In this document: one piece after another, positions 36,257 through 44,777 of the stretch
How the letters are laid out: the number at the start of each line of letters is the position of its first letter
Position numbering within the stretch: the stretch's first letter is position 1
Assembly: GCA_902489255.1 (NCBI GenBank)
Contig: CABTZF010000001.1
Span: 1 to 64,000 of the forward strand
From: an uncultured Peptoniphilus sp.
GTDB taxonomy: Bacteria > Bacillota > Clostridia > Tissierellales > Peptoniphilaceae
Direction of reading: 5' to 3'
Length of the DNA: 64,000 nt
The notes under the pieces: model-generated
Seen by the model: the letters and a program-made list of their open reading frames with translations, nothing else
What the model was told of the DNA's origin: nothing
The model's database searches: none
Made by a program: the position numbers and the translations under genes

Positions 36257-36895
36257 GTGGCTTTATACAAAAGTATATTAATAGGTCTTATGGGTTCATT
36301 TTTGATGTTTTTGGGAGACATGACCTTATATTATGATTCAAATGATTACGATGGTAAGGATACTATAAATAATATTATTGGCATAATGAAAAGTGTCAGC
36401 ATAAAAAGATTATACACTGGTGGTCTTTTAGGTCCAATATGTGCCTTTATATATTGTATAGGATTTTATCATATTGTTTTGGGCATACAAGAAAAGTATT
36501 TAAGCGTTGCTTGGTTTGTCTTTTTATTGAATGTTTTTGGCATGATATTAGGGGGCGCTTATCACATTCAATGCGCCTACTTAGGTCTTTTATCAAGATA
36601 CGAAAACAAAGGAGCTTTTGATGAATTTTTAAAATTTTTAAAATTTCAAGCAAAAATAGTTTTTGGAATTATGGCTTCAGCAAATATAGCAATAACATTG
36701 ATAATTTTATTTGGACTTACAATATTTCCAAGATGGCAAGCCTTATTTACACCTATATTTCTTTTAATTTTTACTCCTCTTGCTGAGAGATTGCCAAAGG
36801 GAATCCATATGCTTATTCGCGGAGGTTGGTTTAACCTAATATATTTTATTTACTACTTATCTTTATTGATAAATTATACTAATATGAATTTGTAA
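36257..36895 (+). CDS. Polytopic membrane protein, probably DUF6796 family
   Basis: The 212-residue protein starts at GTG with AAGAAGGTG 8 nt upstream. Six hydrophobic segments are evident. Conserved-looking motifs are GSFLMFLGDMTLYY near the N-terminus, LYTGGLLGPICAFIYCIGFYH and GGAYHIQCA, with His/Cys/Asp residues inside membrane helices. These features resemble uncharacterised clostridial DUF6796 proteins; that name is from pattern memory. The function is unknown. It lies between two SAM methyltransferase genes. Confidence 0.7.
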   Translation: MALYKSILIGLMGSFLMFLGDMTLYYDSNDYDGKDTINNIIGIMKSVSIKRLYTGGLLGPICAFIYCIGFYHIVLGIQEKYLSVAWFVFLLNVFGMILGGAYHIQCAYLGLLSRYENKGAFDEFLKFLKFQAKIVFGIMASANIAITLIILFGLTIFPRWQALFTPIFLLIFTPLAERLPKGIHMLIRGGWFNLIYFIYYLSLLINYTNMNL

Positions 36896-36977
36896 GATTA
36901 TAAGGCTAGAGATTAAAATTATTATTTTAGTAGACAAAGGGAATTTTATAAAATTAATTATTTAAAGGAGAAAAATT

Positions 36978-37805
36978 ATGAAACAATTAGATTTTATTGA
37001 TGACAATAAAACAAAAGCTGACTACAAGAACTGGGTTCCTGAAAGTTTGTTAAGGAATTTAATACTTGCAAGCCTTATGGCTTTCGTTCTATTTATAGTG
37101 CTTGGCCTCAGTGATTTTGTATTTAGTGGAAGAACTCGTCTAATATGTGCCCTTATTCTTGGGCTTGCAACGTTGATACTTATTTTCTTTGCAAGCTGGA
37201 TGAGATTTTTATATAGGGCTTTTGATTACAACGGGAAAAGAAAGCTTGCCAAAGTCATAATAGAGGGGACTGCCGACTATGTAAAGATCCCAGATGGTGG
37301 CGTGGGACTTGACATCGGATGTGGCAGCGGTGCACTTACCATAGCTTGTGCTAAGAAAAATCCAAAGGCGACTATGGTAGGTTGTGACATATGGAGCGGT
37401 TCATATAAAAGTGAATTTTCTAAAAAAGTCTGTGAAAATAATGCAAAATTAGAGGGACTAGAAAATGTGAGATTTGAAGAGGGCAATGCTGTAAAACTTC
37501 CCTTTAGGGATGAGAGTTTTGATGCAGTGACAAGCAATTATGTTTATCACAATATTGCAGGGCAAAATAAACAGAAACTTTTACTGGAAACATTTCGTGT
37601 ACTTAAAAAAGGTGGAGTTTTTGTTATTCATGATTTGATGAGTGGGTCAAGATATGGAGATATGAATAAATTCATTGAAAAGCTGAAAAAAGAGGGCTAC
37701 CAAGATGTGCAATTAATTGATACAACAAGGGGTCTTTTTATGGGTCACAAAGAAGCCTTATTGTTGGGGCTTCATGGCTCAACTATTCTTATTGGAAGAA
37801 AATAA
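36978..37805 (+). CDS. Membrane-anchored class I SAM methyltransferase
   Basis: The 275-residue protein has two N-terminal transmembrane helices (about 27-48 and 56-77) and then a methyltransferase domain: GLDIGCGSGALTIACAKKNP (SAM site, about 107-126), VGCDIWSGSYKSEFSK, EEGNAVKLPFRDESFDAVTS and RVLKKGGVFVIHDL. The WSGSYKSEFSK segment is typical of a clostridial membrane-bound subfamily. The membrane anchor suggests a lipid-soluble or membrane-associated substrate (inference). AAAGGAGAA supports the start. Base composition is visibly less AT-rich than in the core genes. Confidence 0.82.
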   Translation: MKQLDFIDDNKTKADYKNWVPESLLRNLILASLMAFVLFIVLGLSDFVFSGRTRLICALILGLATLILIFFASWMRFLYRAFDYNGKRKLAKVIIEGTADYVKIPDGGVGLDIGCGSGALTIACAKKNPKATMVGCDIWSGSYKSEFSKKVCENNAKLEGLENVRFEEGNAVKLPFRDESFDAVTSNYVYHNIAGQNKQKLLLETFRVLKKGGVFVIHDLMSGSRYGDMNKFIEKLKKEGYQDVQLIDTTRGLFMGHKEALLLGLHGSTILIGRK

Positions 37806-37859
37806 TATTTTATATAAACTACTATAAAATATTTTATAAAATTGATTGGGGGGTGCTAG

Positions 37860-38486
37860 ATGAAATATAAGTGTTTTTATTTCTTGTTTTTTAAAAGACC
37901 GATGAAAAAAGTTCTTATGGAGAAGTATGATAAAGCATACGCTTCAGAAATTATTAGAAAGAGCGAAAAAGTTTATCGAGAACTTGTAGAAAATATGGAT
38001 GATATCGGCGAGGATAATCCCATGGCATACAATGAGATGTTTGCCCTTGCCTTTGTTGCTCCATATATAGCAAGTGAGAAAAAAATTCTACCAGAAACCA
38101 TCCAGGAAATGATGCGTCGTTCTCTTTATTTTGTCAAATGGTATTTTTCCTTGATTGATCTCAATACTAAAAGGGGAAAAGAGGCCAATAAGAAAAATAT
38201 TCTTAAGTATTACAAGTGGTATACAGAGGAAAAAGAAAAGCTCTATCCAACGTCATTTAAAGTTGATTTTGAAGGGGAACCCTATGAGGGTGCTTGTTAT
38301 TACAGAATTACTCGTTGTCCCATTTGTGCTTACACAAAGAAGCTGGGTGTCGATGAATTAATGCCCCTGTTTTGTGAACTTGATGAGCTTATGATAAGTC
38401 TTCAACATGGAGTACTTCACAGAAAAGATACTATAGCAAATGGAGCGGATTGTTGTGATTATTTTATTACAGGTGATAGAGAATGA
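37860..38486 (+). CDS. L-2-amino-thiazoline-4-carboxylate hydrolase-like protein
   Basis: The 208-residue protein ends with the family signature TRCPICAYTKKLGVDELMPL (conserved Cys pair), FCELDELMIS and RKDTIANGADCCDYFI (R..T.A.G...CDF). ATC hydrolase of Pseudomonas opens the thiazoline ring to N-carbamoyl-cysteine; most family members in Firmicutes have unknown substrates. Start 37860 follows GGGGGTG. A truncated paralogue lies at 36079. It sits between a SAM methyltransferase and an alpha/beta hydrolase, suggesting modification of a small metabolite or peptide (inference). Confidence 0.72.
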   Translation: MKYKCFYFLFFKRPMKKVLMEKYDKAYASEIIRKSEKVYRELVENMDDIGEDNPMAYNEMFALAFVAPYIASEKKILPETIQEMMRRSLYFVKWYFSLIDLNTKRGKEANKKNILKYYKWYTEEKEKLYPTSFKVDFEGEPYEGACYYRITRCPICAYTKKLGVDELMPLFCELDELMISLQHGVLHRKDTIANGADCCDYFITGDRE

Positions 38487-38548
38487 ACTTGAGTTATAGG
38501 AATAAGTATTGGTAAAAACTTATAAATGATTATTAATGGAGGAAAAAA

Positions 38549-39487
38549 ATGAGTTTAATTTATAAAATTGCTTCGACAATAGTAAAACTTGCCGGTGTCA
38601 AAAAAATGTTTTTAAAGAACAAGGAAGAGATGCTTGAGTATGCAAAGAAAGAAAATGCAAAGGCGGTATTTGATTTAGATAAGGCAAAGAAAAGGGCGGA
38701 GATAAAAAATTACTACCTCATGGACAGAGACGTTATGGGTTACAGGCTCATTTCTTATCAAAAAAATAAGAGCCCAGCCCAAGGAGCAGTCCTATATTTC
38801 TTTGGCGGAGGAATGATAACACAACCGGACAAATTAGATTTTGCTTTGTCGGAAAGAATAATGGAACAAATCGGTAAAGACCTTTGGTTTTTATTCTATC
38901 CACTTTGCTCGGAAGATGTAAAGATAGACAAGACATACGAAGTTTCCTTTGAAACCTATAAGCTGATGACCGAAACTTATAAGGCTGAAAACATAAGTGT
39001 CCTCGGTTTTTCATCAGGAGCTTGCCTATCTATTGGAATATTTCTGCATAACAATGCTTTAGGCAGACCTGTTAAAATGCCCGGCAAAATAATTTCAGTT
39101 TCACCCGGTGGCATACCCGATGTATCGCTTGAAGAAAATAAAGACGTATGGGAAAGAGTAAATGCCCTTAACCACAAAGACATAATGATTGAACCTACAT
39201 ATCTTAAAACGGCAAGAGAGATTACAAAAGGCGATAAAGACCTGCCTGAATATATGTTAGACGGAACGGTAGGAGATTTTACCGACTTCCCGAAAACATA
39301 TTTTTATTACGGCGAAAATGAATGCCTCTATGCCTTTGCTGACGAATTTAAAAAAGCAATGGAAAAATACAAAGCACCGTACGAAATCATTGTAGGCAAA
39401 GGAATGTGCCACTGCTATCCCTTGATGAGATTTTTTAAAGAGGGAAGAGAAGCACAAGATGAAATTATCGAATTGCTAAAACAATAG
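38549..39487 (+). CDS. Alpha/beta hydrolase (HSL/acetyl-esterase type)
   Basis: The 312-residue protein has an oxyanion-type YFFGGGMITQPD (about 89-100) and the nucleophile elbow LGFSSGACLS (GxSxG, Ser about 155). Late acidic/His candidates are YFYYGENECLYAFADEF and GKGMCHCYPLMRFF. This order fits the hormone-sensitive-lipase/esterase family. The substrate is unknown; in this cluster it could hydrolyse an ester or amide of the methylated product (inference). GGAGGAAAAA precedes the ATG. Codon use is less AT-rich than in housekeeping genes. Confidence 0.8.
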   Translation: MSLIYKIASTIVKLAGVKKMFLKNKEEMLEYAKKENAKAVFDLDKAKKRAEIKNYYLMDRDVMGYRLISYQKNKSPAQGAVLYFFGGGMITQPDKLDFALSERIMEQIGKDLWFLFYPLCSEDVKIDKTYEVSFETYKLMTETYKAENISVLGFSSGACLSIGIFLHNNALGRPVKMPGKIISVSPGGIPDVSLEENKDVWERVNALNHKDIMIEPTYLKTAREITKGDKDLPEYMLDGTVGDFTDFPKTYFYYGENECLYAFADEFKKAMEKYKAPYEIIVGKGMCHCYPLMRFFKEGREAQDEIIELLKQ

Positions 39488-39500
39488 TTGAGGATATAAA

Positions 39501-39998
39501 ATGAAATCACAAGAATTTAAAATGCCTGTTTTTGGAGTTGGACCGATATATGTTATAACTTGTTTATTTCTAACAATACTAGGGACTTATCTGCATCTTA
39601 AAGGATATCTATATGCAGGTGAATCAAGCAGGGGAAAAATAATTTTTATTATAATAGGAATTCTTTTAATATTATTCGGTCTATATTTATGGGTGCAAGC
39701 AGTTATAGTTCAGAAAATAAATAAAAAAGTAAAAGAAAATAAATTGATTACTATAGGAGTCTATGGCATAGTAAGAAATCCGGTTTATTCAGCGTTCATA
39801 TTTATATTTACAGGAATTCTTTTTATCGCGGCTAATTATTTTTTATTAATTCTTCCGCTATTTTTTTGGATTTTTCTAACGGTATTGATGAAAAATACTG
39901 AAGAAAAATGGTTGAGGAAAAATTTTGGCAAGGAATATGAAATATATTGCAATGAAGTTAATAGGATTATACCGTGGTGTAAAAGAAAAAGTTATTAA
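39501..39998 (+). CDS. Isoprenylcysteine carboxyl methyltransferase-like membrane protein
   Basis: The 165-residue membrane protein has four hydrophobic segments and the ICMT/PEMT C-terminal signature GVYGIVRNPVYSAFI (the RNP-Y motif), EEKWLRKNFGKEYEIYCN and the closing RIIPW. Members use SAM at the membrane; bacterial substrates are mostly unknown. It is 13 bp downstream of the hydrolase gene, so it is the likely last gene of the cluster and its third methyltransferase. Confidence 0.82.
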   Translation: MKSQEFKMPVFGVGPIYVITCLFLTILGTYLHLKGYLYAGESSRGKIIFIIIGILLILFGLYLWVQAVIVQKINKKVKENKLITIGVYGIVRNPVYSAFIFIFTGILFIAANYFLLILPLFFWIFLTVLMKNTEEKWLRKNFGKEYEIYCNEVNRIIPWCKRKSY

Positions 39999-40560
39999 TT
40001 TATCTTTTTAAGTTAATTTTAATGATGTAATAGTAAAAAATTTTAAATTAGATATTTTAATAGAGAGATAAAAAAAAACGGGGAGAAGATATTTCAATCG
40101 TCTTTTTTATTTGGACGAACTATTTTGTGTAAGAAATGTTAATGAATTTACTGACATGCAGATAAAAGCATTTTATTCATGAAAAAGAGCTTTTGTTGAA
40201 ATATAAGGGATTTTTAAATATTTATATAAAAGAAGCAATTTAAATTTTAAGAGAAATTGAAAAGAACATGCTATGTATTTTTTATTAATGATGAACCAAA
40301 TACCGAGATGATATACTTTGTTTTCGGAAGTATACTTATATTAAAATAACACAAGGAAATATAATCCGACTATGAATTTATTGAAAAATTCATAGAGAAT
40401 TTAAGGAAAATAACTCATAAATTTCACCCATATTATGAGGGATGATAGATTATATCTTAATATTAACAAAGCATGCAAGAAATATAAAAAAATAAAAAAT
40501 GCTATATAAAAAATTGAAGGACTTATTGCAACAATTGTGGTTTTATAGATTCTTATAATT
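39999..40560 (+). other. Gene-poor stretch with relics
   Basis: It contains a weak terminator-like hairpin at 40084-40108 (7-bp stem with one mismatch, then T6). It also holds a coding relic near 40270-40349 whose last readable part is NDEPNTEMIYFVFGSILILK, with several upstream stops. No intact gene. The relic family is not recognised. Confidence 0.4.
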
Positions 40561-40564
40561 CTTA

Positions 40565-40663
40565 TCTCGCCATATTAATTTATCACATCCAAATTCTTAA
40601 TAATGGCGAAAATAATCTCGCCACTATTGATTTATATACGCCATTTGTAGTATAATGGCGAGA
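40565..40663. promoter_or_regulatory. Array of five TGGCGA/TCGCCA operator-like boxes upstream of the Fic gene
   Basis: Boxes: TCTCGCCAT (40565), ATGGCGA (40603), TCTCGCCA (40616), ACGCCAT (40638) and ATGGCGA (40655). They alternate in orientation, giving inverted pairs (40603 with 40616; 40638 with 40655). The last pair spans the promoter spacer and the -10/early transcribed region, which fits repression. GC-rich boxes stand out in this very AT-rich stretch. Confidence 0.65.
40627..40656 (+). promoter_or_regulatory. Promoter of the Fic gene
   Basis: TTGATT (40627-40632) and TATAAT (40651-40656) are separated by 18 bp. The -10 overlaps the first in-frame ATG, so translation must start further downstream. 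Operator boxes overlap the spacer and the -10. Confidence 0.6.
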
Positions 40664-40678
40664 AAGGCGGTGAGTGTT

Positions 40679-41722
40679 TTGAGAAAGTTTGACTATAAAA
40701 AATTATTAAATTTAAATATACCGGCAAAAATGTATGATCTAATAGCAAAGATATATGAGCATAAGGGAAAACAGGAACTCTATGTAGCTAATTTTACAGA
40801 TGTGCTTGAAAAAATGATAGAAGTGGCAAAAATCCAGTCTACCAAATCATCTAATGCGATTGAAGGAATTTCTACTAATGATACAAGATTAGAAGAATTA
40901 ATGAATAAAAAGAGCGAACCAAGAAATAGAAATGAAGAAGAAATATATGGTTATAGGGAAGTTTTAGATATTATTCATGAAAACTATGAGAATATTGAAT
41001 TTACAAAAAATAATATTTTAACTTTACACAATAGATTATATTCCTATTCTGTAGAAAGTCATAAAGGCAAATTTAAGACAATTGATAACAGCATAGTTGA
41101 AATGAATTCATTAGGTGAAAAAAAAGTAAGATTTCAACCTGTATCAGCTTTTGAAACAGAAAATTATATTGATAGAGTTATTAATGCTTATGATGAGGCT
41201 GTAGATTTAAAAATACCACCCCTCATATTAATTCCAACGGTTATTCATGATTTTTTATGCATTCATCCATTTTCTGATGGAAACGGTAGAATATCACGAT
41301 TATTAACTCTTCTACTTCTTTATAAAAACGGATTTTTTGTTGGCAAATATATTTCATTAGAAATGATAATTGAAGACACTAAAGACATTTATTATAAAGA
41401 ATTGCAAGCATCAAGTATAAACTGGCATGATGGAACAAATGACGAATTACCCTTTATAAAATATATGCTTTCGGTTATTTATAAAGCATATAGTGAGTGC
41501 GATGAAAGATTCAAGATTATTGGGGAGAAGTCATTAACATCTGCAGAAAGAGTAATGAAAGTATTTGAAAAATCTTTAGAACCCTTATCTAAATCGGATA
41601 TAGTACTGCTTTGTCCGGATATTTCCCGAAGAACTGTAGAAAGAGCATTAAAAGAATTAAAAGAAAAGGCTCTTATTAAGCAAATAGGAAATGGAAGATC
41701 AACTAAATATATTAAAAAATAA
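40679..41722 (+). CDS. Fic family protein with C-terminal winged helix
   Basis: Fic enzymes transfer AMP (or other NMP) to proteins. The protein has about 347 residues. Near residue 58 is the inhibitory motif SNAIEG (S/T-xxx-E-G/N), marking an N-terminally self-inhibited class II Fic. The active site IHPFSDGNGRISR (canonical HxFxxGNGRxxR) is at about 195-207. The C-terminal about 70 residues form a winged-helix-like domain (TSAERVMKVFE, LSKSDIVLL, SRRTVERALKELKEKALI). The frame opens at ATG 40655, but that ATG is part of the -10 box; TTG 40679 after GGCGGTGAG is the likely start. No antitoxin gene is adjacent. Operator boxes suggest autoregulation. Confidence 0.85.
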   Translation: MRKFDYKKLLNLNIPAKMYDLIAKIYEHKGKQELYVANFTDVLEKMIEVAKIQSTKSSNAIEGISTNDTRLEELMNKKSEPRNRNEEEIYGYREVLDIIHENYENIEFTKNNILTLHNRLYSYSVESHKGKFKTIDNSIVEMNSLGEKKVRFQPVSAFETENYIDRVINAYDEAVDLKIPPLILIPTVIHDFLCIHPFSDGNGRISRLLTLLLLYKNGFFVGKYISLEMIIEDTKDIYYKELQASSINWHDGTNDELPFIKYMLSVIYKAYSECDERFKIIGEKSLTSAERVMKVFEKSLEPLSKSDIVLLCPDISRRTVERALKELKEKALIKQIGNGRSTKYIKK

Positions 41723-41729
41723 TGATTTT

Positions 41730-41755
41730 AGCATCTGTAAAAGCAGGTGCTTTTT
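41730..41755 (+). terminator. Rho-independent terminator of the Fic gene
   Basis: An 8-bp stem AGCATCTG/CAGGTGCT (one wobble), 6-nt loop and T5 lie 8 bp after the stop. Confidence 0.85.
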
Positions 41756-42227
41756 ATATAGCTGAAATTAGGCACAATGATATTTACATAAAAAATATAT
41801 TGAAATTGGTCAAACAATAAAACATCTTATCAATTGATGTGTCAAAGATTAAGTTTATTATCTAACGCAAATGAAACGCTTAAGTTATTTGCAGATGACT
41901 AAAAAATAAAAAAAAGGATAGTTAAATGCATAATGGAGAGATTGTATTGAAGCAAAAAATTCACACCATACTTTAATAAAAAATTGTAACTATTAAAATT
42001 AGAGTCCGCATATAAGTTATTGCAATTACAGAAAAAGAAATATTAATAAGGTCCTCATACTTAATAAGTTCATAGTAACTTAACTTTACTTCTTGTTGAC
42101 TAAAAAATAATACACAGCCTGTCTTCTATTTTAGATTAGTTATAGCTCTAATATTTTTAATTTTCAATTTCCTAATATGTTAAGCTTAAATTTGGAATTT
42201 TCTTATTTTTTTATTTTATATCTTCTA
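41756..42227 (+). other. Intergenic region without a recognisable gene
   Basis: AT-rich, with stops in all frames. A stop-bounded stretch ending LLSNANETLKLFADD near 41900 may be a relic but has no start or ribosome binding site. No riboswitch-like structure was seen. Confidence 0.4.
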
Positions 42228-42236
42228 TGTTATAAT
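42228..42236 (+). promoter_or_regulatory. Extended -10 promoter of prfB
   Basis: TGTTATAAT (TG-N-TATAAT) lies 20 bp before the prfB ATG, which has a GGGGGA site. The -35 is weak. Confidence 0.5.
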
Positions 42237-42256
42237 ATTAAAAATAAGGGGGACTT

Positions 42257-43369
42257 ATGGAGCAAAATATATATTTAGATAAAGAAAAATTAGAAAATGC
42301 GATTGCTACTGCCGACCAATTGGCTCTTTCATTAGATGTCAACGCCTTGCGTCAAAAGATTATTTATTTGAATAAAAAGCAAATGCAACCGGGGTTTTGG
42401 GATGATAATGAAAAAGCTCAAAAAGTTATTAAAGAACTTAATTCTTATCAGAATAAAGTCAATCCTTATGATTATATTATTTCTTTAACTGAAGATGCTA
42501 ATGATCTTATACTTATCATGGAAATGGAAGATGATTATTCATCCTATGATGAATTAGAAAAACTTATAGAAGATATAGAAAAAAAAGTTGAAGCATATAA
42601 ACTTGAAACTCTTTTAAGCGGTGAATATGATGAAAATGATGCAATTTTATCTATTCATTCCGGAGCCGGTGGAACAGAAGCTCAGGACTGGGCTAGTATG
42701 CTTTTGAGAATGTATACGAGATACGCTTTAAATAAAGGCTTTAAAGTTGAAACTTTAGATATATTAAAAGAAGATGAGGCAGGAATAAAATCTGTTACCT
42801 TAAAGATATCCGGGCCAAATGCTTATGGGTATTTAAAGGGAGAAAAAGGCGTTCATAGGCTTGTTAGAATTTCACCTTTTGATGCTAATAAAAGACGTCA
42901 TACTTCTTTTTCTTCTGTAGATGTATTTCCTGATATAGACGGAGATATAGATGTTGAAATTAAAGATGAAGATATTAAAGTTGATACCTATAGGTCAAGC
43001 GGGGCCGGCGGACAACATGTTAATACTACTGATTCTGCCGTAAGAATTACTCATATTCCTACAGGGATTGTAGTTCAATGTCAGAACGAAAGAAGTCAAA
43101 TTCAAAATAGAGAAAGAGCTATGCAAACCTTAAAGGCAAAGTTATTATCACTTGCTGAAGAGGAAAGAAAAGAAAAAATTGAAGACTTGCAGGGTAATTA
43201 TTCACAAATAGCCTGGGGATCCCAAATCAGATCTTATGTATTTCAACCCTATACCCTAGTCAAAGACCATAGAACAAATTGTGAAGTCGGAGATGTAAAC
43301 AGGGTTATGGATGGGGATTTGGATTCTTTTATAAATGCTTACCTGCAAAAAAATGCCAAAAAGGAGTAA
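42257..43369 (+). CDS. prfB: Peptide chain release factor 2
   Basis: It terminates translation at UGA and UAA. The 370-residue protein has the stop-codon recognition SPF (VRISPFDANKRRHTS, about 212-226) and the catalytic GGQ (RSSGAGGQHVN, about 248-258). The entire family N-terminus is encoded in one frame (SLDVNALRQKI...QPGFWDD), so the programmed +1 frameshift that regulates prfB in most bacteria is absent. secA, a frequent upstream neighbour, is not here. pyrF follows 4 bp downstream. Confidence 0.96.
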   Translation: MEQNIYLDKEKLENAIATADQLALSLDVNALRQKIIYLNKKQMQPGFWDDNEKAQKVIKELNSYQNKVNPYDYIISLTEDANDLILIMEMEDDYSSYDELEKLIEDIEKKVEAYKLETLLSGEYDENDAILSIHSGAGGTEAQDWASMLLRMYTRYALNKGFKVETLDILKEDEAGIKSVTLKISGPNAYGYLKGEKGVHRLVRISPFDANKRRHTSFSSVDVFPDIDGDIDVEIKDEDIKVDTYRSSGAGGQHVNTTDSAVRITHIPTGIVVQCQNERSQIQNRERAMQTLKAKLLSLAEEERKEKIEDLQGNYSQIAWGSQIRSYVFQPYTLVKDHRTNCEVGDVNRVMDGDLDSFINAYLQKNAKKE

Positions 43370-43373
43370 TGAT

Positions 43374-44075
43374 ATGAAAGATCTTATTATTGCAATGGAT
43401 TTCCCAAGTAAAAGTGATAGTGATAATTTTTTAAAAAATTTTAAAAATGAAAGCTTATTTTTAAAAATTGGAATGGAATTATTTTATAAAGAAGGTCCAT
43501 CCATAGTAAAAGAATACAAGAAAATGGGTCATAAGATTTTTTTAGACTTAAAACTTCACGATATACCAAACACTGTAAAGGGAGCTACTGATTCTCTATT
43601 AAATCTTGATGTGGATATGATAAATTTCCATGCAGCAGGTGGAATTAAAATGATGAAGCTTGCAAGCGACTTAATAAGAGAAAGAAAAAAAGATACAATA
43701 ACTTTAGGCGTCACAATGCTTACTTCAACTGATGAAGAAACCATGCATAGGGAACTTTTAATAGAAAATAATTTACCTTTAAGCCAAGTTGTGTTATCCT
43801 ATGCAGCCCTTGCCCAAAAAGCAGGCTTAAATGGAGTCGTATGTTCAGCGCTGGAAGTTGAAATGATAAAGAAAAAAATTGGAAATGAATTTATTACAGT
43901 AACCCCAGGAATTAGACCTAAGGGATTTGAATCAGATGATCAAAAAAGAATTGTAAGTCCCAAGGATGCTAGAAAATTAGGTAGTGATTATATAGTTGTG
44001 GGAAGACCGATAACAAAGGCAAGTAATCCGTTAACAGCTTATAAAAATATTAAAAATGAATTTTTAGGAGAGTAA
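43374..44075 (+). CDS. pyrF: Orotidine 5'-phosphate decarboxylase
   Basis: It makes UMP from OMP. The 233-residue TIM barrel has the N-terminal IIAMDFPS, catalytic DLKLHDIPNTV (Lys-Asp pair), VTMLTSTD, and phosphate-binding TPGIRP and YIVVGRPITKA. The in-frame ATG at 43335 lies inside prfB; ATG 43374, preceded by AAGGAG, is the better start. It is coupled to pyrE 5 bp downstream. No other pyrimidine genes are in this window. Confidence 0.95.
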   Translation: MKDLIIAMDFPSKSDSDNFLKNFKNESLFLKIGMELFYKEGPSIVKEYKKMGHKIFLDLKLHDIPNTVKGATDSLLNLDVDMINFHAAGGIKMMKLASDLIRERKKDTITLGVTMLTSTDEETMHRELLIENNLPLSQVVLSYAALAQKAGLNGVVCSALEVEMIKKKIGNEFITVTPGIRPKGFESDDQKRIVSPKDARKLGSDYIVVGRPITKASNPLTAYKNIKNEFLGE

Positions 44076-44080
44076 TTAAA

Positions 44081-44719
44081 TTGAAAGAAATAGCAAGAAT
44101 ACTTTTAGATATAAATGCAGTAACATTAAATCCTGATGAGCCCTATACTTGGGCAAGCGGTATTAAAAGTCCTATTTATTGCGACAATAGACTTATTTTA
44201 TCTTATCCTAAAGAAAGGGATATTGTTGAAAATTCTTTAGTTGACCTTGTAAAAAATAATTTTCCTGCTACTGAATATATTATGGCAACTGCCAGTGCAG
44301 GTATAAGTCATGGAGCAATAATTGCAGATAAGATGGGTTTACCAATGGGCTATGTAAGAAATAAGGGGAAAGATCACGGAAAGAAAAACCTTATTGAGGG
44401 TAAGATAATTAAAGGGGCAAAAACATTAGTAGTTGAAGATTTGTTTTCTACAGGATCTTCATCTATAGATGCGGCTTTAGCTTTAAAAGATAAGGGATTT
44501 GATGTTATAGGTATTATTTCTATTTTTACTTATAATCTAAAAATTGCTGAAGAAAATTTTAAAAAATACAATTTAAAGTTTGCATCTTTAGCAACTTATG
44601 ATGAACTTTTAGATTTGGCTCTGGAAGTAGGATATATAAAAGCTGAACAGCTTAATAAATTAAAAAAATTTAAGGATAATCCACAGGATCCGTCATGGAT
44701 GAATAATGGGAATTTCTAA
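44081..44719 (+). CDS. pyrE: Orotate phosphoribosyltransferase
   Basis: It joins orotate to PRPP, giving the pyrF substrate. The 212-residue protein has the PRPP-binding motif TLVVEDLFSTGSSS, GYVRNKGKDHG, and the N-terminal PYTWASGIKSPIYCDNR block. The start codon is TTG after TAGGAGAG; no ATG fits the conserved N-terminus. It is paired with pyrF. Length and motifs are normal. Confidence 0.95.
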   Translation: MKEIARILLDINAVTLNPDEPYTWASGIKSPIYCDNRLILSYPKERDIVENSLVDLVKNNFPATEYIMATASAGISHGAIIADKMGLPMGYVRNKGKDHGKKNLIEGKIIKGAKTLVVEDLFSTGSSSIDAALALKDKGFDVIGIISIFTYNLKIAEENFKKYNLKFASLATYDELLDLALEVGYIKAEQLNKLKKFKDNPQDPSWMNNGNF

Positions 44720-44777
44720 TATGTAGTTTTATTAATTTTTTTCGTTCATTTATAACAAAGAAGAGATAAGAATTATT

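Noticed and set aside
40565..40663. CRISPR-like repeats
   Set aside because: The boxes are only 6-9 bp, alternate in orientation and are unevenly spaced; operator sites fit better. No CRISPR array or cas gene was seen anywhere.
40679..41722. Fic toxin-antitoxin pair
   Set aside because: The inhibitory helix motif is inside the same protein and no small antitoxin gene is adjacent.
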